22,203 nucleotides of DNA from Candidatus Omnitrophota bacterium (GTDB taxonomy: Bacteria > Omnitrophota > Gorgyraeia > Duberdicusellales > 4484-171), in NCBI GenBank assembly GCA_023135855.1, contig JAGLSH010000006.1:1-22203 (forward strand). Direction: 5' to 3'. Each line of letters starts with the position of its first letter. The stretch's first letter is position 1. The notes beneath the pieces were generated by a model. The model was not told where the DNA came from and made no database searches. It saw only the letters and a program-made list of their open reading frames with translations. Shown here one piece after another: positions 7,904 to 16,308 of the stretch. Both the position numbers and the translations under genes were made by a program.

Positions 7904-8707
7904 TCATCTTTTATAATCCATATATACTCGCTTAAATCTTAAATCTATATAATTAACCGAAAACATTTTGTCTTTAAGCTCTTGGCTGATAAGATTTTTA
8001 AAAAGCTTTAGCTTCCTGCCAAAATCACCTTTGCCAACAATTATTTTCACTCCCTGATCTGGCAACCAATCTTGCTCTTTAAAATCTTTTTGACTAAAAA
8101 TAAAATAAATAGCCTCTAGATGACTAGCATTTATCTTCTCCACATAATTATTGCCTGCAAGTAGCTCCTCATCTTCCAAGGCTTCAATTAAATCAAAAGC
8201 CTGTTCTAACTTCTCACTCTTGACATTGCTTCCTTTTCTAAAACTGCGCCTATATTCACCAATTTCCAAAGGAATAAGCCCTACCCAAGGCCTAGATTCA
8301 CCTTCACTTACTATAACTGCTTCCTTATCAACCGGATAATATTTTCTATCCTTTATTTGAGCAAAGGGTATTCTTTTGGTGGCTTCTACAACTATTGAAG
8401 AAGGAAATTCTCTATAAACATGAATTTCTTTGTATTCGGGATGAGTTTTCAGGAGATTTGCAGAAATCAATTTAATATCTAGACTAAACAGGGATTTACC
8501 CTTCATTCTTTCTCTTAGGCCTCTACTTAAAGGCATATTTGTTTTTATATCTACTTCTTTTACTTTAAAAATGCTAGCAGTATAAATAGCATATCCCAGG
8601 CCAACAAAAATAATAAGGCAACAAAAAATTAAGCTAGCCCACCACCCTATTTTAGAATTTATTCTAAAATTAAATTGTTTAACCTTTCTACGTCTCTTTC
8701 TTCCCAT
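7904..8707 (-). CDS. ftsQ: Cell division protein FtsQ (POTRA domain)
   Basis: This 267-residue bitopic membrane protein has the FtsQ/DivIB plan. A short, very basic cytoplasmic tail (GRKRRRKVK) is followed by one transmembrane helix at about 22-43, then a POTRA domain at about 46-117. The POTRA block FKVKEVDIKTN opens it and FPSSIVVEATKRIPFAQI closes it, a strong family signature. The remaining periplasmic part to about 235 corresponds to the FtsQ beta domain, with a DLRFKRVYM stretch near the end. FtsQ links FtsL/FtsB to the divisome. The start overlaps the end of ddl by 20 bp, fixing the operon order ddl-ftsQ. It is followed by palindromes and the ftsA-like gene. Confidence 0.88.
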   Translation of the reverse strand: MGRKRRRKVKQFNFRINSKIGWWASLIFCCLIIFVGLGYAIYTASIFKVKEVDIKTNMPLSRGLRERMKGKSLFSLDIKLISANLLKTHPEYKEIHVYREFPSSIVVEATKRIPFAQIKDRKYYPVDKEAVIVSEGESRPWVGLIPLEIGEYRRSFRKGSNVKSEKLEQAFDLIEALEDEELLAGNNYVEKINASHLEAIYFIFSQKDFKEQDWLPDQGVKIIVGKGDFGRKLKLFKNLISQELKDKMFSVNYIDLRFKRVYMDYKR

Positions 8708-9620
8708 ATAAAGTTAACTCCATCATTTTAATAATTAATTGATTAAAATTTATTCCCCAAGCTTTAGCTGAAAGTGGAAAAAGACTGTGAGAGGTTAATC
8801 CTGGTATTGAGTTAACTTCTAAAATAAAAGGTAAACCTTCTTTACTTAATCGCATATCAACACGAGAAAAATGTCGACAACCCAAAATACTATGAGCAGC
8901 TAAAACAACAGCTCTAATATTCTTTTCAACCTCATCATCTATTTGAGCCGGCGCAATAAAACTACTACCGCCATTACTATATTTAGCTTCAAAATCAAAA
9001 TATCCTTCTTTAGGAATAATTTCTACCACAGCCAAAGGCTGATCTCCTAAAATTCCCACTGTTAATTCTCTACCTTCGATATAATCCTCTAATATCACGC
9101 TATCGGAATGAAGAAAGCCAAGTTCAAGCGCACTCCTAAGATTATCTTTATTCTCTACTATTGAGATTCCGATGCTAGAGCCAGAAGAAAAAGGCTTAAC
9201 TACTAAGGGATAACGCAAGCCACTGGGAATATCTTCACCTTTTGACAAAACAACAAAATCAGGAGTCGGAATACCCTTAGCCTTAAAAAGGTTCTTGGAA
9301 TTAAATTTATTCATAGCCAAAGCACTTGCTCTCGGCTCTGACCCGGTATAAACAATACCTAGTTCTTCCAAAATCTCCTGAATTTGACCATCTTCTCCAA
9401 ATTCTCCATGAAGAGCAATAAAAGCTAAATCGATATTCAAGTTATGGATAAGCTCTTTAATCTTACCCTTTTCCTTGGTAACAATATCAATAAAAACTAT
9501 ATTTAAACCTTTATCGGATAAATCCTTATAAACTTGTCGACTTGAGATAAGAGAAATATCGCGTTCAGCCGATATTCCTCCACCCAAAACTCCTATTCTT
9601 ATTTCTCTTAAATCGTTCAT
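8688..9620 (-). CDS. ddl: D-alanine--D-alanine ligase
   Basis: This is an ATP-grasp ligase of 310 residues, the usual length for Ddl, joining two D-alanines for the peptidoglycan stem. Visible signatures are GGGISAERDIS at 13-23 (with the substrate-binding glutamate E19), HGEFGEDGQIQ at 71-81, VKPFSSGSSIGIS at 141-153 (ATP-binding lysine and serine loop), an omega-loop YFDFEAKYSNGGSS at 207-220, RVDMR at 253-257 and EVNSIPGLTSHSLFP at 268-282 (metal ligands E268 and N270). All catalytic positions appear intact. The gene lies 15 bp after murB and overlaps ftsQ, matching the common order murC-murB-ddl-ftsQ. It begins at ATG. Confidence 0.96.
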   Translation of the reverse strand: MNDLREIRIGVLGGGISAERDISLISSRQVYKDLSDKGLNIVFIDIVTKEKGKIKELIHNLNIDLAFIALHGEFGEDGQIQEILEELGIVYTGSEPRASALAMNKFNSKNLFKAKGIPTPDFVVLSKGEDIPSGLRYPLVVKPFSSGSSIGISIVENKDNLRSALELGFLHSDSVILEDYIEGRELTVGILGDQPLAVVEIIPKEGYFDFEAKYSNGGSSFIAPAQIDDEVEKNIRAVVLAAHSILGCRHFSRVDMRLSKEGLPFILEVNSIPGLTSHSLFPLSAKAWGINFNQLIIKMMELTLYGKKET

Positions 9621-9635
9621 ACTCTATAATTTATT

Positions 9636-10490
9636 TTACTCCCAACGTTTAATTTCTTCTTGCAAGATTATACTATATTTTTTATAAATTTGGTCCTTAA
9701 TTTTCTGAATTAAATAATCAACATCATTGTATTTAGCCGCTCCGAGATTAATAATAAAGTTAGCATGACGCTGCGAAATTTGAGCATCTCCCCTTCTTAA
9801 ACCTTTTAGCTGTAAAGAATCAATAAGAAAGCCAGCACTAAATTCAAGAGAATTCTTGAAAACAGATCCACAACTAGGAAAATTAAAATCTTGCCTGCTG
9901 AGCCTTTCACTTAAAAATTCACTCAGCTTTAATTTTAAATTTCCTCCAGAAAACAATTTTAACCTAGCCGCTAAAATTATATCTTCCTGCAAAGAAGAAA
10001 ACCTATACTTAAAAGTAATTTCTTCTCTTTTTAAAGTCTTAATACCTCCCCTTTTATCCATGACATCAACCTCAACAAGAGCTGAAGAAATACTTTGCCC
10101 AAAAGAACTAGCATTCATAGCTATTAAGCCTCCAATTGTAGCCGGAATACCCACGAGATTATCTACTCCCGAAAGATTATTCTCTAAGCAATATTTAATT
10201 AAAAAAGAAAGCGGTGTTGAGGCGCCAATTTCTAATAAATTTTCCTTTTCTCTTAAATAAGAAAAATCCCTACCTAATTTTACTACTGGTTTTTTAACCA
10301 AGTTATCTGTAACAAGAAGGTTTGAACCTTTTCCAAGAAGATAAAAATCCGAATCTATATTAGAGATAATATTACCTAAATCATTAAAATTATCAGCAAT
10401 ATAAAAATACTTCGCCTCACCACCTATTTTTATTGATGTATAATTGCTCAAGCTAATCTTCTTATCTAGCTTTATTCCTCCTAAAGACAT
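9636..10490 (-). CDS. murB: UDP-N-acetylenolpyruvoylglucosamine reductase MurB
   Basis: This FAD-dependent reductase (284 residues) makes UDP-MurNAc. FAD-binding blocks LGKGSNLLV at 52-60 and GIPATIGG at 114-121 are present. So are the conserved YRFS at 162-165, the catalytic SCGSVFKN at 206-213 with the proton-donor serine, RHANFIIN at 241-248 and a terminal Glu region LQEEI at 276-280. The length and the lack of the extra loop of the E. coli enzyme suggest a type II MurB. The protein ends only five residues after the terminal glutamate, which is short but complete. The start overlaps the end of murC by 10 bp. Confidence 0.95.
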   Translation of the reverse strand: MSLGGIKLDKKISLSNYTSIKIGGEAKYFYIADNFNDLGNIISNIDSDFYLLGKGSNLLVTDNLVKKPVVKLGRDFSYLREKENLLEIGASTPLSFLIKYCLENNLSGVDNLVGIPATIGGLIAMNASSFGQSISSALVEVDVMDKRGGIKTLKREEITFKYRFSSLQEDIILAARLKLFSGGNLKLKLSEFLSERLSRQDFNFPSCGSVFKNSLEFSAGFLIDSLQLKGLRRGDAQISQRHANFIINLGAAKYNDVDYLIQKIKDQIYKKYSIILQEEIKRWE

Positions 10491-11866
10491 CTACGAATTT
10501 CCTCCATTATGCTATTTATATCTCCGGCGCCTAAACCTAGGACAAGATCGCCTTCTCTTAGCTGACTAGGGATAGCGGCAACAAGCTCAGCTTTAGAAAC
10601 ATAGTTTATCTTGCCTGATATATTTTTACTTATCTGCTCAGTTAACTCCTCGATATCAACTCCAAAAGTATTTTTTTCAGAAGCAGCATAAATATCACTT
10701 ATTATTAAATAATCTACCCCTGAGAAACACTTTAAAAACTCTTTTTTCAATGAATTAACTCTTGAAAAGCGATGAGGTTGAAAAATCACAACTAAGCGTT
10801 TAGAACCCATAAGCTGTACCGCACTTAAAACTTCCTTGATTTCTGAAGGATGGTGAGCATAATCATCGATAAAAGTTATTCCTTTAATTTCTCCTTTAGG
10901 CTCCAAGCGTCTTCTTACCCCCTTAAAACCTAACAAAGCTTGATTAACTTTTTCTAAATCCTCATCAAGATAATAAAAAAAAGCAAGAACAGCTAAAACA
11001 TTAAGACAATTATGTCTACCAACAAGCGGTACCTTAACCGAGAAAACAAATTTCTCCCTTATATGCAAATCAAAACAACTAAATCCTGAATCAAACTTAA
11101 AATTTACTCCTCTTAATAAATTTCCTCTCTTCCAACCAAAGCTTATACCTTCTACCTTAGAAATAAGATCTGCTAAATAAGGTTGATCTCCCCAACCAAT
11201 AACTTTATCTTTTGTATTTTGGGCAAACCCTAAAAAACTTCTTCGCAAATTTTCAACACTACCATAGTAATCAAGGTGTTCACAATCAATATTAGTAATT
11301 ATTGAAACCCAGGGATTAAATTCAAGAAAACTTCCATCACTCTCATCGGCTTCAATAACGAAGTAATCATCCCCCCACCAAGCTCCGCGAGAATAATTAA
11401 GCGGTAATCCTCCTACAAATACTGCTGGCTTATGCCCTAAAACAGTAAGAAGATAACCCAATAAAGATGTGGTGGTAGTCTTGCCATGGCTCCCGCTAAT
11501 TGCAATTGTTTTTCTCCCTTGGCAAAGCTCAGCTAAAAGTTTAGCTCTTTTAAAGACATTTATCCCGTTTCTTTTTGCTTGGATTATTTCCGGATTCTCT
11601 TGCCCAATTGCTGAGGAATACCCTAAAATATCAGTATCATCACTCATCTGTTCTTGTTTGTGACCGATAAAAACTTCAACCCCCTCAGACCTTAGCATCT
11701 CTACATTTGCTGATTCCTTTCTATCAGACCCTTTAACTTGGAACCCTCTATCCTTAAGAAGAAGAGCTAAGCCACTCATTCCTATCCCGCCAATTCCGAC
11801 TAAATAAACATTTTTTACCCCGTTAGAAAGGACACTTTTACTTTTATTACAAACTTTTTCTTCCAT
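10481..11866 (-). CDS. murC: UDP-N-acetylmuramate--L-alanine ligase MurC
   Basis: This 461-residue Mur ligase adds L-alanine to UDP-MurNAc. The N-terminal Rossmann-like loop GIGGIGMSG lies at 24-32, the ATP P-loop GSHGKTTTT at 125-133, the MurC-specific EADESDGSFL at 172-181, NIDCEHLDY at 192-200 and FIDDYAHHPSEI near 331-342, which identify MurC rather than MurD, MurE or MurF. The start is ATG at 11866 with AAAAGG 7 nt upstream. The first 19 residues before the Rossmann strand are longer than usual and partly encoded by one arm of an inverted repeat (VLSNGV, residues 12-17), so the N-terminus looks extended by that element. Full-length and probably active. Confidence 0.97.
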   Translation of the reverse strand: MEEKVCNKSKSVLSNGVKNVYLVGIGGIGMSGLALLLKDRGFQVKGSDRKESANVEMLRSEGVEVFIGHKQEQMSDDTDILGYSSAIGQENPEIIQAKRNGINVFKRAKLLAELCQGRKTIAISGSHGKTTTTSLLGYLLTVLGHKPAVFVGGLPLNYSRGAWWGDDYFVIEADESDGSFLEFNPWVSIITNIDCEHLDYYGSVENLRRSFLGFAQNTKDKVIGWGDQPYLADLISKVEGISFGWKRGNLLRGVNFKFDSGFSCFDLHIREKFVFSVKVPLVGRHNCLNVLAVLAFFYYLDEDLEKVNQALLGFKGVRRRLEPKGEIKGITFIDDYAHHPSEIKEVLSAVQLMGSKRLVVIFQPHRFSRVNSLKKEFLKCFSGVDYLIISDIYAASEKNTFGVDIEELTEQISKNISGKINYVSKAELVAAIPSQLREGDLVLGLGAGDINSIMEEIRRCL

Positions 11867-11917
11867 ATAATACCTTTTCGTTTCGCAAAATTAATCCTAC
11901 AACCTTTCTAACGGGGT
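11817..11917. repeat. Long-spaced inverted repeat spanning the murC start (copy A)
   Basis: A perfect 15-bp inverted repeat: ACCCCGTTAGAAAGG at 11817-11831 and CCTTTCTAACGGGGT at 11903-11917, separated by 71 bp. One arm directly abuts the stop codon of the metallopeptidase gene; the other lies inside murC codons 12-17. The murC ribosome-binding site (AAAAGG) and ATG lie in the loop. The 10-bp core of the arms is identical to that of the repeat before murD at 16308-16416, so this is one of two related elements. In the transcript it would form a long stem around the translation start. Alternatives are a decayed small mobile element or a REP-type repeat. Confidence 0.75.
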
Positions 11918-12733
11918 TTACCTTCGATAGTAAGCTTTCCACTTTTCCTCCAACTTGTCTAAATCTTTAAAATCATAAAAAACTTTTGATAAAGCTTCCT
12001 CCAAGCTCCCTCCTCTCTTAAGTCTGCGAAGAAGATTAGAAAATCTATGTTTTCCGTGTTTCTTCATAATAAAATTGATTATTGAAAAAGACTCTAAATA
12101 AAAAAGATTAATATAATCCTGCTCTCTATCATTTAAACTTCTAACCCCTACCTCATTCAATTTAGAAAATTTTATATAAGTATCATTGGCTATGTGCTCC
12201 TTTAAAACAAAAATTCCATTTCGATAAGTTTTTCCATACTTATCTTCCATATAAACAGCAATACCTTCGTCCATCCAAAGAGGAAGTTTTCCTTCTCCTA
12301 TGTATTCACGAAAAATTATATGAGTCAGTTCATGAACAAAAACCGGAGTAGATATCTCTTGATCAGGATAAGTATAGATTACTTTGTTACGATAATCAAC
12401 ACAAGCAGATGACCAAGGAGAACATTTAAAACTTTCTAGATAATCATCCTTATCGCTAGCTATAAAAACTTTAGCCCGATTATCCCATGTCCAAAATTTA
12501 TTCCGATAAAGATTAAATTGTTGAGTTATAACCCGATAATATTTTTCAGACGTATCTTTTATCTTCTTAGCATATGAATTACCGACATCTTTCTTATAAT
12601 TTATTATAAAATGCTCACTCCGCATTTCCTTATAACCATCTTCTTTTGCATAAACAAAAGGTATTCCTCCTGACTCAAAGCCTATACTGCTAATAAAAAT
12701 ACTAAATACAATTACTGCTACTAAAATCTTCAT
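11918..12733 (-). CDS. Secreted HExxH metallopeptidase (peptidase MA-like, gluzincin)
   Basis: This protein has an N-terminal signal peptide (hydrophobic KILVAVIVFSIFISS, possible cleavage near residue 30 after a VYA-like site) and an exported domain. The zinc-binding motif is HELTH at 134-138 with the third ligand glutamate in WMDEGIAVYMED about 20 residues later, the gluzincin spacing typical of peptidase MA-like proteins. The LPLWMDEG block is a strong family marker. The frame opens at a TTG (12739), but ATG 12733 is preferred, with AGGGG six bases upstream; it overlaps murG by 32 bp. Substrate is unknown. Its place between murG and murC is unusual for a dcw cluster and could mean a role in envelope maturation. 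Confidence 0.8.
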   Translation of the reverse strand: MKILVAVIVFSIFISSIGFESGGIPFVYAKEDGYKEMRSEHFIINYKKDVGNSYAKKIKDTSEKYYRVITQQFNLYRNKFWTWDNRAKVFIASDKDDYLESFKCSPWSSACVDYRNKVIYTYPDQEISTPVFVHELTHIIFREYIGEGKLPLWMDEGIAVYMEDKYGKTYRNGIFVLKEHIANDTYIKFSKLNEVGVRSLNDREQDYINLFYLESFSIINFIMKKHGKHRFSNLLRRLKRGGSLEEALSKVFYDFKDLDKLEEKWKAYYRR

Positions 12734-13718
12734 AACCAACCCCTAACTTTATCTTTCCTAAATTATCTCTTATGCTCTGCCGTAAATCATTATTCTGGAT
12801 AAGTTCTTTAAGTGAGTTATTAAAATCACCAGAAGAAAAATTACTCTGCAGCTGAACTATAGCTGCTGCTTTGTCTTCGAAATACAAGGCATTCTTCTCC
12901 TGATGTCCACTAGCCAAAGGAAGCGGCAGGAGTATTGCCGGTAATTGGTAAAACGCTATCTCACCTAAAGTATTGGCTCCAGCTCTTGAGACTATTAAAT
13001 CAGCAGCACTATAAAGGGTTTCTACATTATAATAAAAATCTTTAATAAAACTCTTAACTTTTATTGTATTATAGAAGGGTGACATCTCCAAATATTTATC
13101 TTTGCCAGTAATATGTATTACCTGAAGCTTCCCTTTAAAATTTTTAACAAATTCTATAAATATATTATTAAGAAAAGCTGACCCCTGACTGCCGCCAAGA
13201 CAAAATACAACCGGATCATCATTAAAATTTAAAATTTTTCGAGCAGCTGTCTTATCAATTCTCTTTATATTCTTCCTCAAAGGCATCCCAACAGTCTCAC
13301 TCTTTGATCCTTGACTTCCTTCAAACCCACGTAAAATTTTACTAACAAACGGCTTTAGGAATCGATTAGCCTTACCAAACTCTAGATTCGGTTCATAAAT
13401 AGCTGTTTTAATGCCTAAGAGAGAACTAAAAAAAACCAAAAAGAATGAGTCTCTTCCGCCAAAGCCAATAACTTTTTTTGGCTTTATTTTTAGAATAAGA
13501 TATAAAGCTTCAAATAAACGCCAAATGCTTTCAGTAATCAAGCACCTGAGGGAAAAACTCTTGCCAACACAAGTAAAACCTTCTTTTTCAATATATTCTT
13601 TCAGAAAGCTTGAGGTAGCAAAAAAATAAACAGTAGCTTCCCCGCTCATTTTCGCTCCTAGACTTAGGGCTGGAAAAATATGCCCAGCGCTTCGTTCGCA
13701 AGCTAATAATACCTTCAT
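12702..13718 (-). CDS. murG: Lipid II synthase MurG (undecaprenyl-PP-MurNAc-pentapeptide GlcNAc transferase)
   Basis: This GT28 enzyme (338 residues, slightly short) transfers GlcNAc to lipid I at the inner face of the membrane. The GGSQGS donor-side loop is at 175-180, RAGANTLGE at 245-253 and LPLASGHQEKNA near 266-277, all strong MurG signatures. The N-terminal loop, normally GGTGGH, is CERSAGHIFPAL at 7-18; the GH and the following PAL are kept but two glycines are replaced. The acceptor-region block is IYEPNLEFGKAN at 107-118, in place of the usual HEQN. The context (after ftsW, before the murC-ddl group) supports MurG. A sigma70-like promoter lies upstream, and the 3' end overlaps the peptidase gene. 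Confidence 0.93.
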   Translation of the reverse strand: MKVLLACERSAGHIFPALSLGAKMSGEATVYFFATSSFLKEYIEKEGFTCVGKSFSLRCLITESIWRLFEALYLILKIKPKKVIGFGGRDSFFLVFFSSLLGIKTAIYEPNLEFGKANRFLKPFVSKILRGFEGSQGSKSETVGMPLRKNIKRIDKTAARKILNFNDDPVVFCLGGSQGSAFLNNIFIEFVKNFKGKLQVIHITGKDKYLEMSPFYNTIKVKSFIKDFYYNVETLYSAADLIVSRAGANTLGEIAFYQLPAILLPLPLASGHQEKNALYFEDKAAAIVQLQSNFSSGDFNNSLKELIQNNDLRQSIRDNLGKIKLGVGYEDFSSSNCI

Positions 13719-13839
13719 AACAATTTATTTAATTTATATAATTCTAAAACTTATAGGATTTTATCTTTCACTAAAGACCAAAAAAACAACCAAGCTAAAT
13801 TAACTATATTTTATGGGAATGAATTGATCCTGTATTAAT

Positions 13840-13868
13840 ATTATAAAGAAATTACACCCCCCCTTCAA
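13840..13868 (-). promoter_or_regulatory. Predicted sigma70-type promoter upstream of murG
   Basis: On the minus strand a TTGAAG -35 element (13863-13868) is followed after exactly 17 bp by a perfect TATAAT -10 element (13840-13845). Transcription would start near 13833, leaving a leader of about 115 nt before the murG ATG. The 183-bp gap after ftsW is among the largest in the window, consistent with an internal promoter for murG, the peptidase, murC, murB, ddl and ftsQ. The spacer contains a run of seven G residues, including the last base of the -35. Confidence 0.55.
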
Positions 13869-13901
13869 GAACTATTTTAGCCTTGTTAATTCCAAGTTAT
13901 T

Positions 13902-15044
13902 TCAGCTTTTTGCTGATAAATTCTGGACTTTATCTTCCTGACGAGAGGCATTTAAAAATAAACCCAAAAGAATGTAATGAACAACTAAACTGCTTCCTCC
14001 ATAACTCATAAATGGTAATGGCAACCCTTTGGTAGGAAAAAGCCCGCAGCTGACTCCGACATTTATTCCAATCTCAAGAAAAAAAATAAGAACTATACCC
14101 CAAAGAATACCTCGCTTAAAACCATCTTGAGAAAATTTGGCAATTATGAACATTTTATGAAATATTACAAAAAATATAAAGATTAACCCTAATGACCCCC
14201 AAAGACCAAATTCTTCAGCAATAATCGAAAAAATAAAATCAGTATGAGCTGCCGGAAGAAAAAACAACTTTTGAAGACCTTCGCCTAAACCTACCCCCCA
14301 AAAACCTCCAACCCCATAAGCAATTTGAGATTGAATTAGCTGAAATCCTGCCCCCTTAGGATCCTTAAAAGGATCAAAGTAAGCTATAATTCTACTTACC
14401 CGATAAGGATATAATTTTATAAGGAAAAAAGCTATAACTGCCCCAACTAAAATCACAAAACCCAGATGTTTTCGTCGAGCACCAAAGAGAAAAAGAAAAA
14501 GAATAGTCCAAAAAACCCAAAAAATGGCCGTACCTAAATCTGGCTGCAGAATCAATAAAGAACATATCGATAGTAGAACAAAACCTAAAGGAATCAGCCC
14601 TAATCGAACATTTTGTATTAAGCCCCTTTTCCGATTACAATAATCAGCACAATAAAGTAAGAAAGTAACTTTTAGCAACTCTGAAGGTTGAAAACCAATT
14701 GGTCCAATGCTTAGCCACCTCCTTGCTCCGCCTCCACTCTTGCCAAAGAAAATTATCAAAATTAAAAAAGAAAAGGTTAACATCAAAAATTTCTTATTGT
14801 GCCGCTTTAGAAACTCTAAATCAATCAAAAGAGTAAGAGAAAAAAATAAAATTCCTACTAAAAAAGAGAAAGCTTGTTTTTTAAAAAAGTAAGCAGGATC
14901 AGCGCTAGCCTTAAAAGCATACAGGCTGGATGCTTCATAAATCATCAGAACACCAAAAAGAGTTAAAGCCAGAAAAGTCACGAATAAGAATTTTCTTTCT
15001 TTCTTCAAATCACCAGGCACTACTTTTTCTATATCTAAAATCAT
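13902..15044 (-). CDS. ftsW: Septal peptidoglycan polymerase FtsW (SEDS family)
   Basis: This polytopic membrane protein of about 380 residues and roughly ten transmembrane helices is a SEDS glycosyltransferase, polymerising lipid II together with the neighbouring class B transpeptidase. Signatures are GARRWLSIGPIGFQPSELLK at 106-125, QPDLGTA at 167-173, AHTDFIFSIIAEE at 266-278 (D269 at the position of the catalytic aspartate of SEDS proteins) and GLFPTKGLPLPFMSYGGSS at 334-352. The last block, together with the dcw position between murD and murG, favours FtsW over RodA. The start is ATG 15044; GTG 15047 immediately upstream cannot be excluded. Gap to murD is 13 bp. Confidence 0.95.
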   Translation of the reverse strand: MILDIEKVVPGDLKKERKFLFVTFLALTLFGVLMIYEASSLYAFKASADPAYFFKKQAFSFLVGILFFSLTLLIDLEFLKRHNKKFLMLTFSFLILIIFFGKSGGGARRWLSIGPIGFQPSELLKVTFLLYCADYCNRKRGLIQNVRLGLIPLGFVLLSICSLLILQPDLGTAIFWVFWTILFLFLFGARRKHLGFVILVGAVIAFFLIKLYPYRVSRIIAYFDPFKDPKGAGFQLIQSQIAYGVGGFWGVGLGEGLQKLFFLPAAHTDFIFSIIAEEFGLWGSLGLIFIFFVIFHKMFIIAKFSQDGFKRGILWGIVLIFFLEIGINVGVSCGLFPTKGLPLPFMSYGGSSLVVHYILLGLFLNASRQEDKVQNLSAKS

Positions 15045-15057
15045 CACACTAAGACTA

Positions 15058-16308
15058 TTAAGATGAAATTTTATTTACAATATCAATAAACTTATCGCCT
15101 CGCTCTTGATAATTCGAAAACATATCAAAGCTTGAACACATCGGGGAAAGCAAAATCGTATCTCCTGATTCTGCTTCCTTGTATGATGATAACACTATCT
15201 CCTCTAGGGACTGAAAAGTTTGAGTCTCCACCTTAGAGCCTAAAGCTTCTCTTATCTTGTCCGCAGCTTCTCCAAAAAGGTTAACTTTTTTTACTTTTCT
15301 TAAATATGGCAAAATCGAAGAATAATCTAGCCCTTTGTCTTTTCCTCCGGCAAGAAGAACTATTGGCCCCTTGGTATTTTTTAAAGCCCAAATAGTTGAA
15401 GAGGGATTTGTAGCCTTAGAATCATTAATAAAGGTTATTTTGTTTACCTTTTTTACTATTTGCAGCCTATGTTCAAGACCATTAAACTCAGAAAAAACCT
15501 TTAAGCAATCATTCTTAGTTAAGCCAAAAATAACTGCTACCCTGTAGACACAAGAAAAATTCTGATTAGAAAATTCATCGGAAAAATAAACCAGTTGAGA
15601 TTTTAAAACTTTCTCAATCTGACTACGGAAATCAATATTTTTATTCAAAACAACCCAGTCTTGGCTTGTTTGATTCTTAAATATATTTAGTTTAGCCTGA
15701 AAATACCCTTTAAAATCCGAATACCGATCAAGATGATCCGGCTCAATATTCAGAAAAGCAACAACATATGGCTTAAATTCAATTATAGTCTCTAGCTGAA
15801 ATGAGCTTATTTCTAAAACGATTAAATCGTCCTCCTTAGCTTCTAAAACAAAGGAAGAAAAAGGCGTTCCAATATTTCCGCCAAGAAAAATCCGTTTTTT
15901 TGTCTGTTTTAATAGCTGAAAGGTGAGCTCTGAACAAGTAGTCTTACCGTTGGTACCAGTAATCGCTATAATTTTAGCTTTAGTTAACCAGGAAGAAAAC
16001 TCTATTTCTCCAACACAAGGTATATTATTAGTTAAAGCTATTTGTTTTATTGAAGAAGTGTTTGAGTTTACCCCTGGGCTCAAAATTAATAATTGAGCAT
16101 CTTTGATAAACTGATCACTATGTCCGCCAAACTCAAACTCTACTCCTTTACTAATAAAATCATCAATTAATTGACTAGAGAAAACCTCACTCCCTGCCGC
16201 CTCACTTACTTTAACATCTTTATTCACCGTCAAAAGCAGATTAGCTAAGGAAATACCGCTCTTGCCCCAACCAATAACACAAATCTTTTTAAAATTGTCA
16301 ATTCTCAC
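15058..16308 (-). CDS. murD: UDP-N-acetylmuramoylalanine--D-glutamate ligase MurD
   Basis: This 416-residue Mur ligase adds D-glutamate to UDP-MurNAc-L-Ala. The N-terminal Rossmann-like domain begins with VIGWGKSGIS at 11-20, the P-loop is GTNGKTT at 118-124, followed by the NIEPDHLDRY block near 196 and FINDSKATNP near 293, which is diagnostic for MurD. It is slightly short but has all three domains. The start is GTG at 16308 with GGAGG nine bases upstream. The first base of the GTG is also the last base of an inverted-repeat arm that could pair with sequence just after the mraY stop. All catalytic blocks look intact. Confidence 0.96.
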   Translation of the reverse strand: MRIDNFKKICVIGWGKSGISLANLLLTVNKDVKVSEAAGSEVFSSQLIDDFISKGVEFEFGGHSDQFIKDAQLLILSPGVNSNTSSIKQIALTNNIPCVGEIEFSSWLTKAKIIAITGTNGKTTCSELTFQLLKQTKKRIFLGGNIGTPFSSFVLEAKEDDLIVLEISSFQLETIIEFKPYVVAFLNIEPDHLDRYSDFKGYFQAKLNIFKNQTSQDWVVLNKNIDFRSQIEKVLKSQLVYFSDEFSNQNFSCVYRVAVIFGLTKNDCLKVFSEFNGLEHRLQIVKKVNKITFINDSKATNPSSTIWALKNTKGPIVLLAGGKDKGLDYSSILPYLRKVKKVNLFGEAADKIREALGSKVETQTFQSLEEIVLSSYKEAESGDTILLSPMCSSFDMFSNYQERGDKFIDIVNKISS

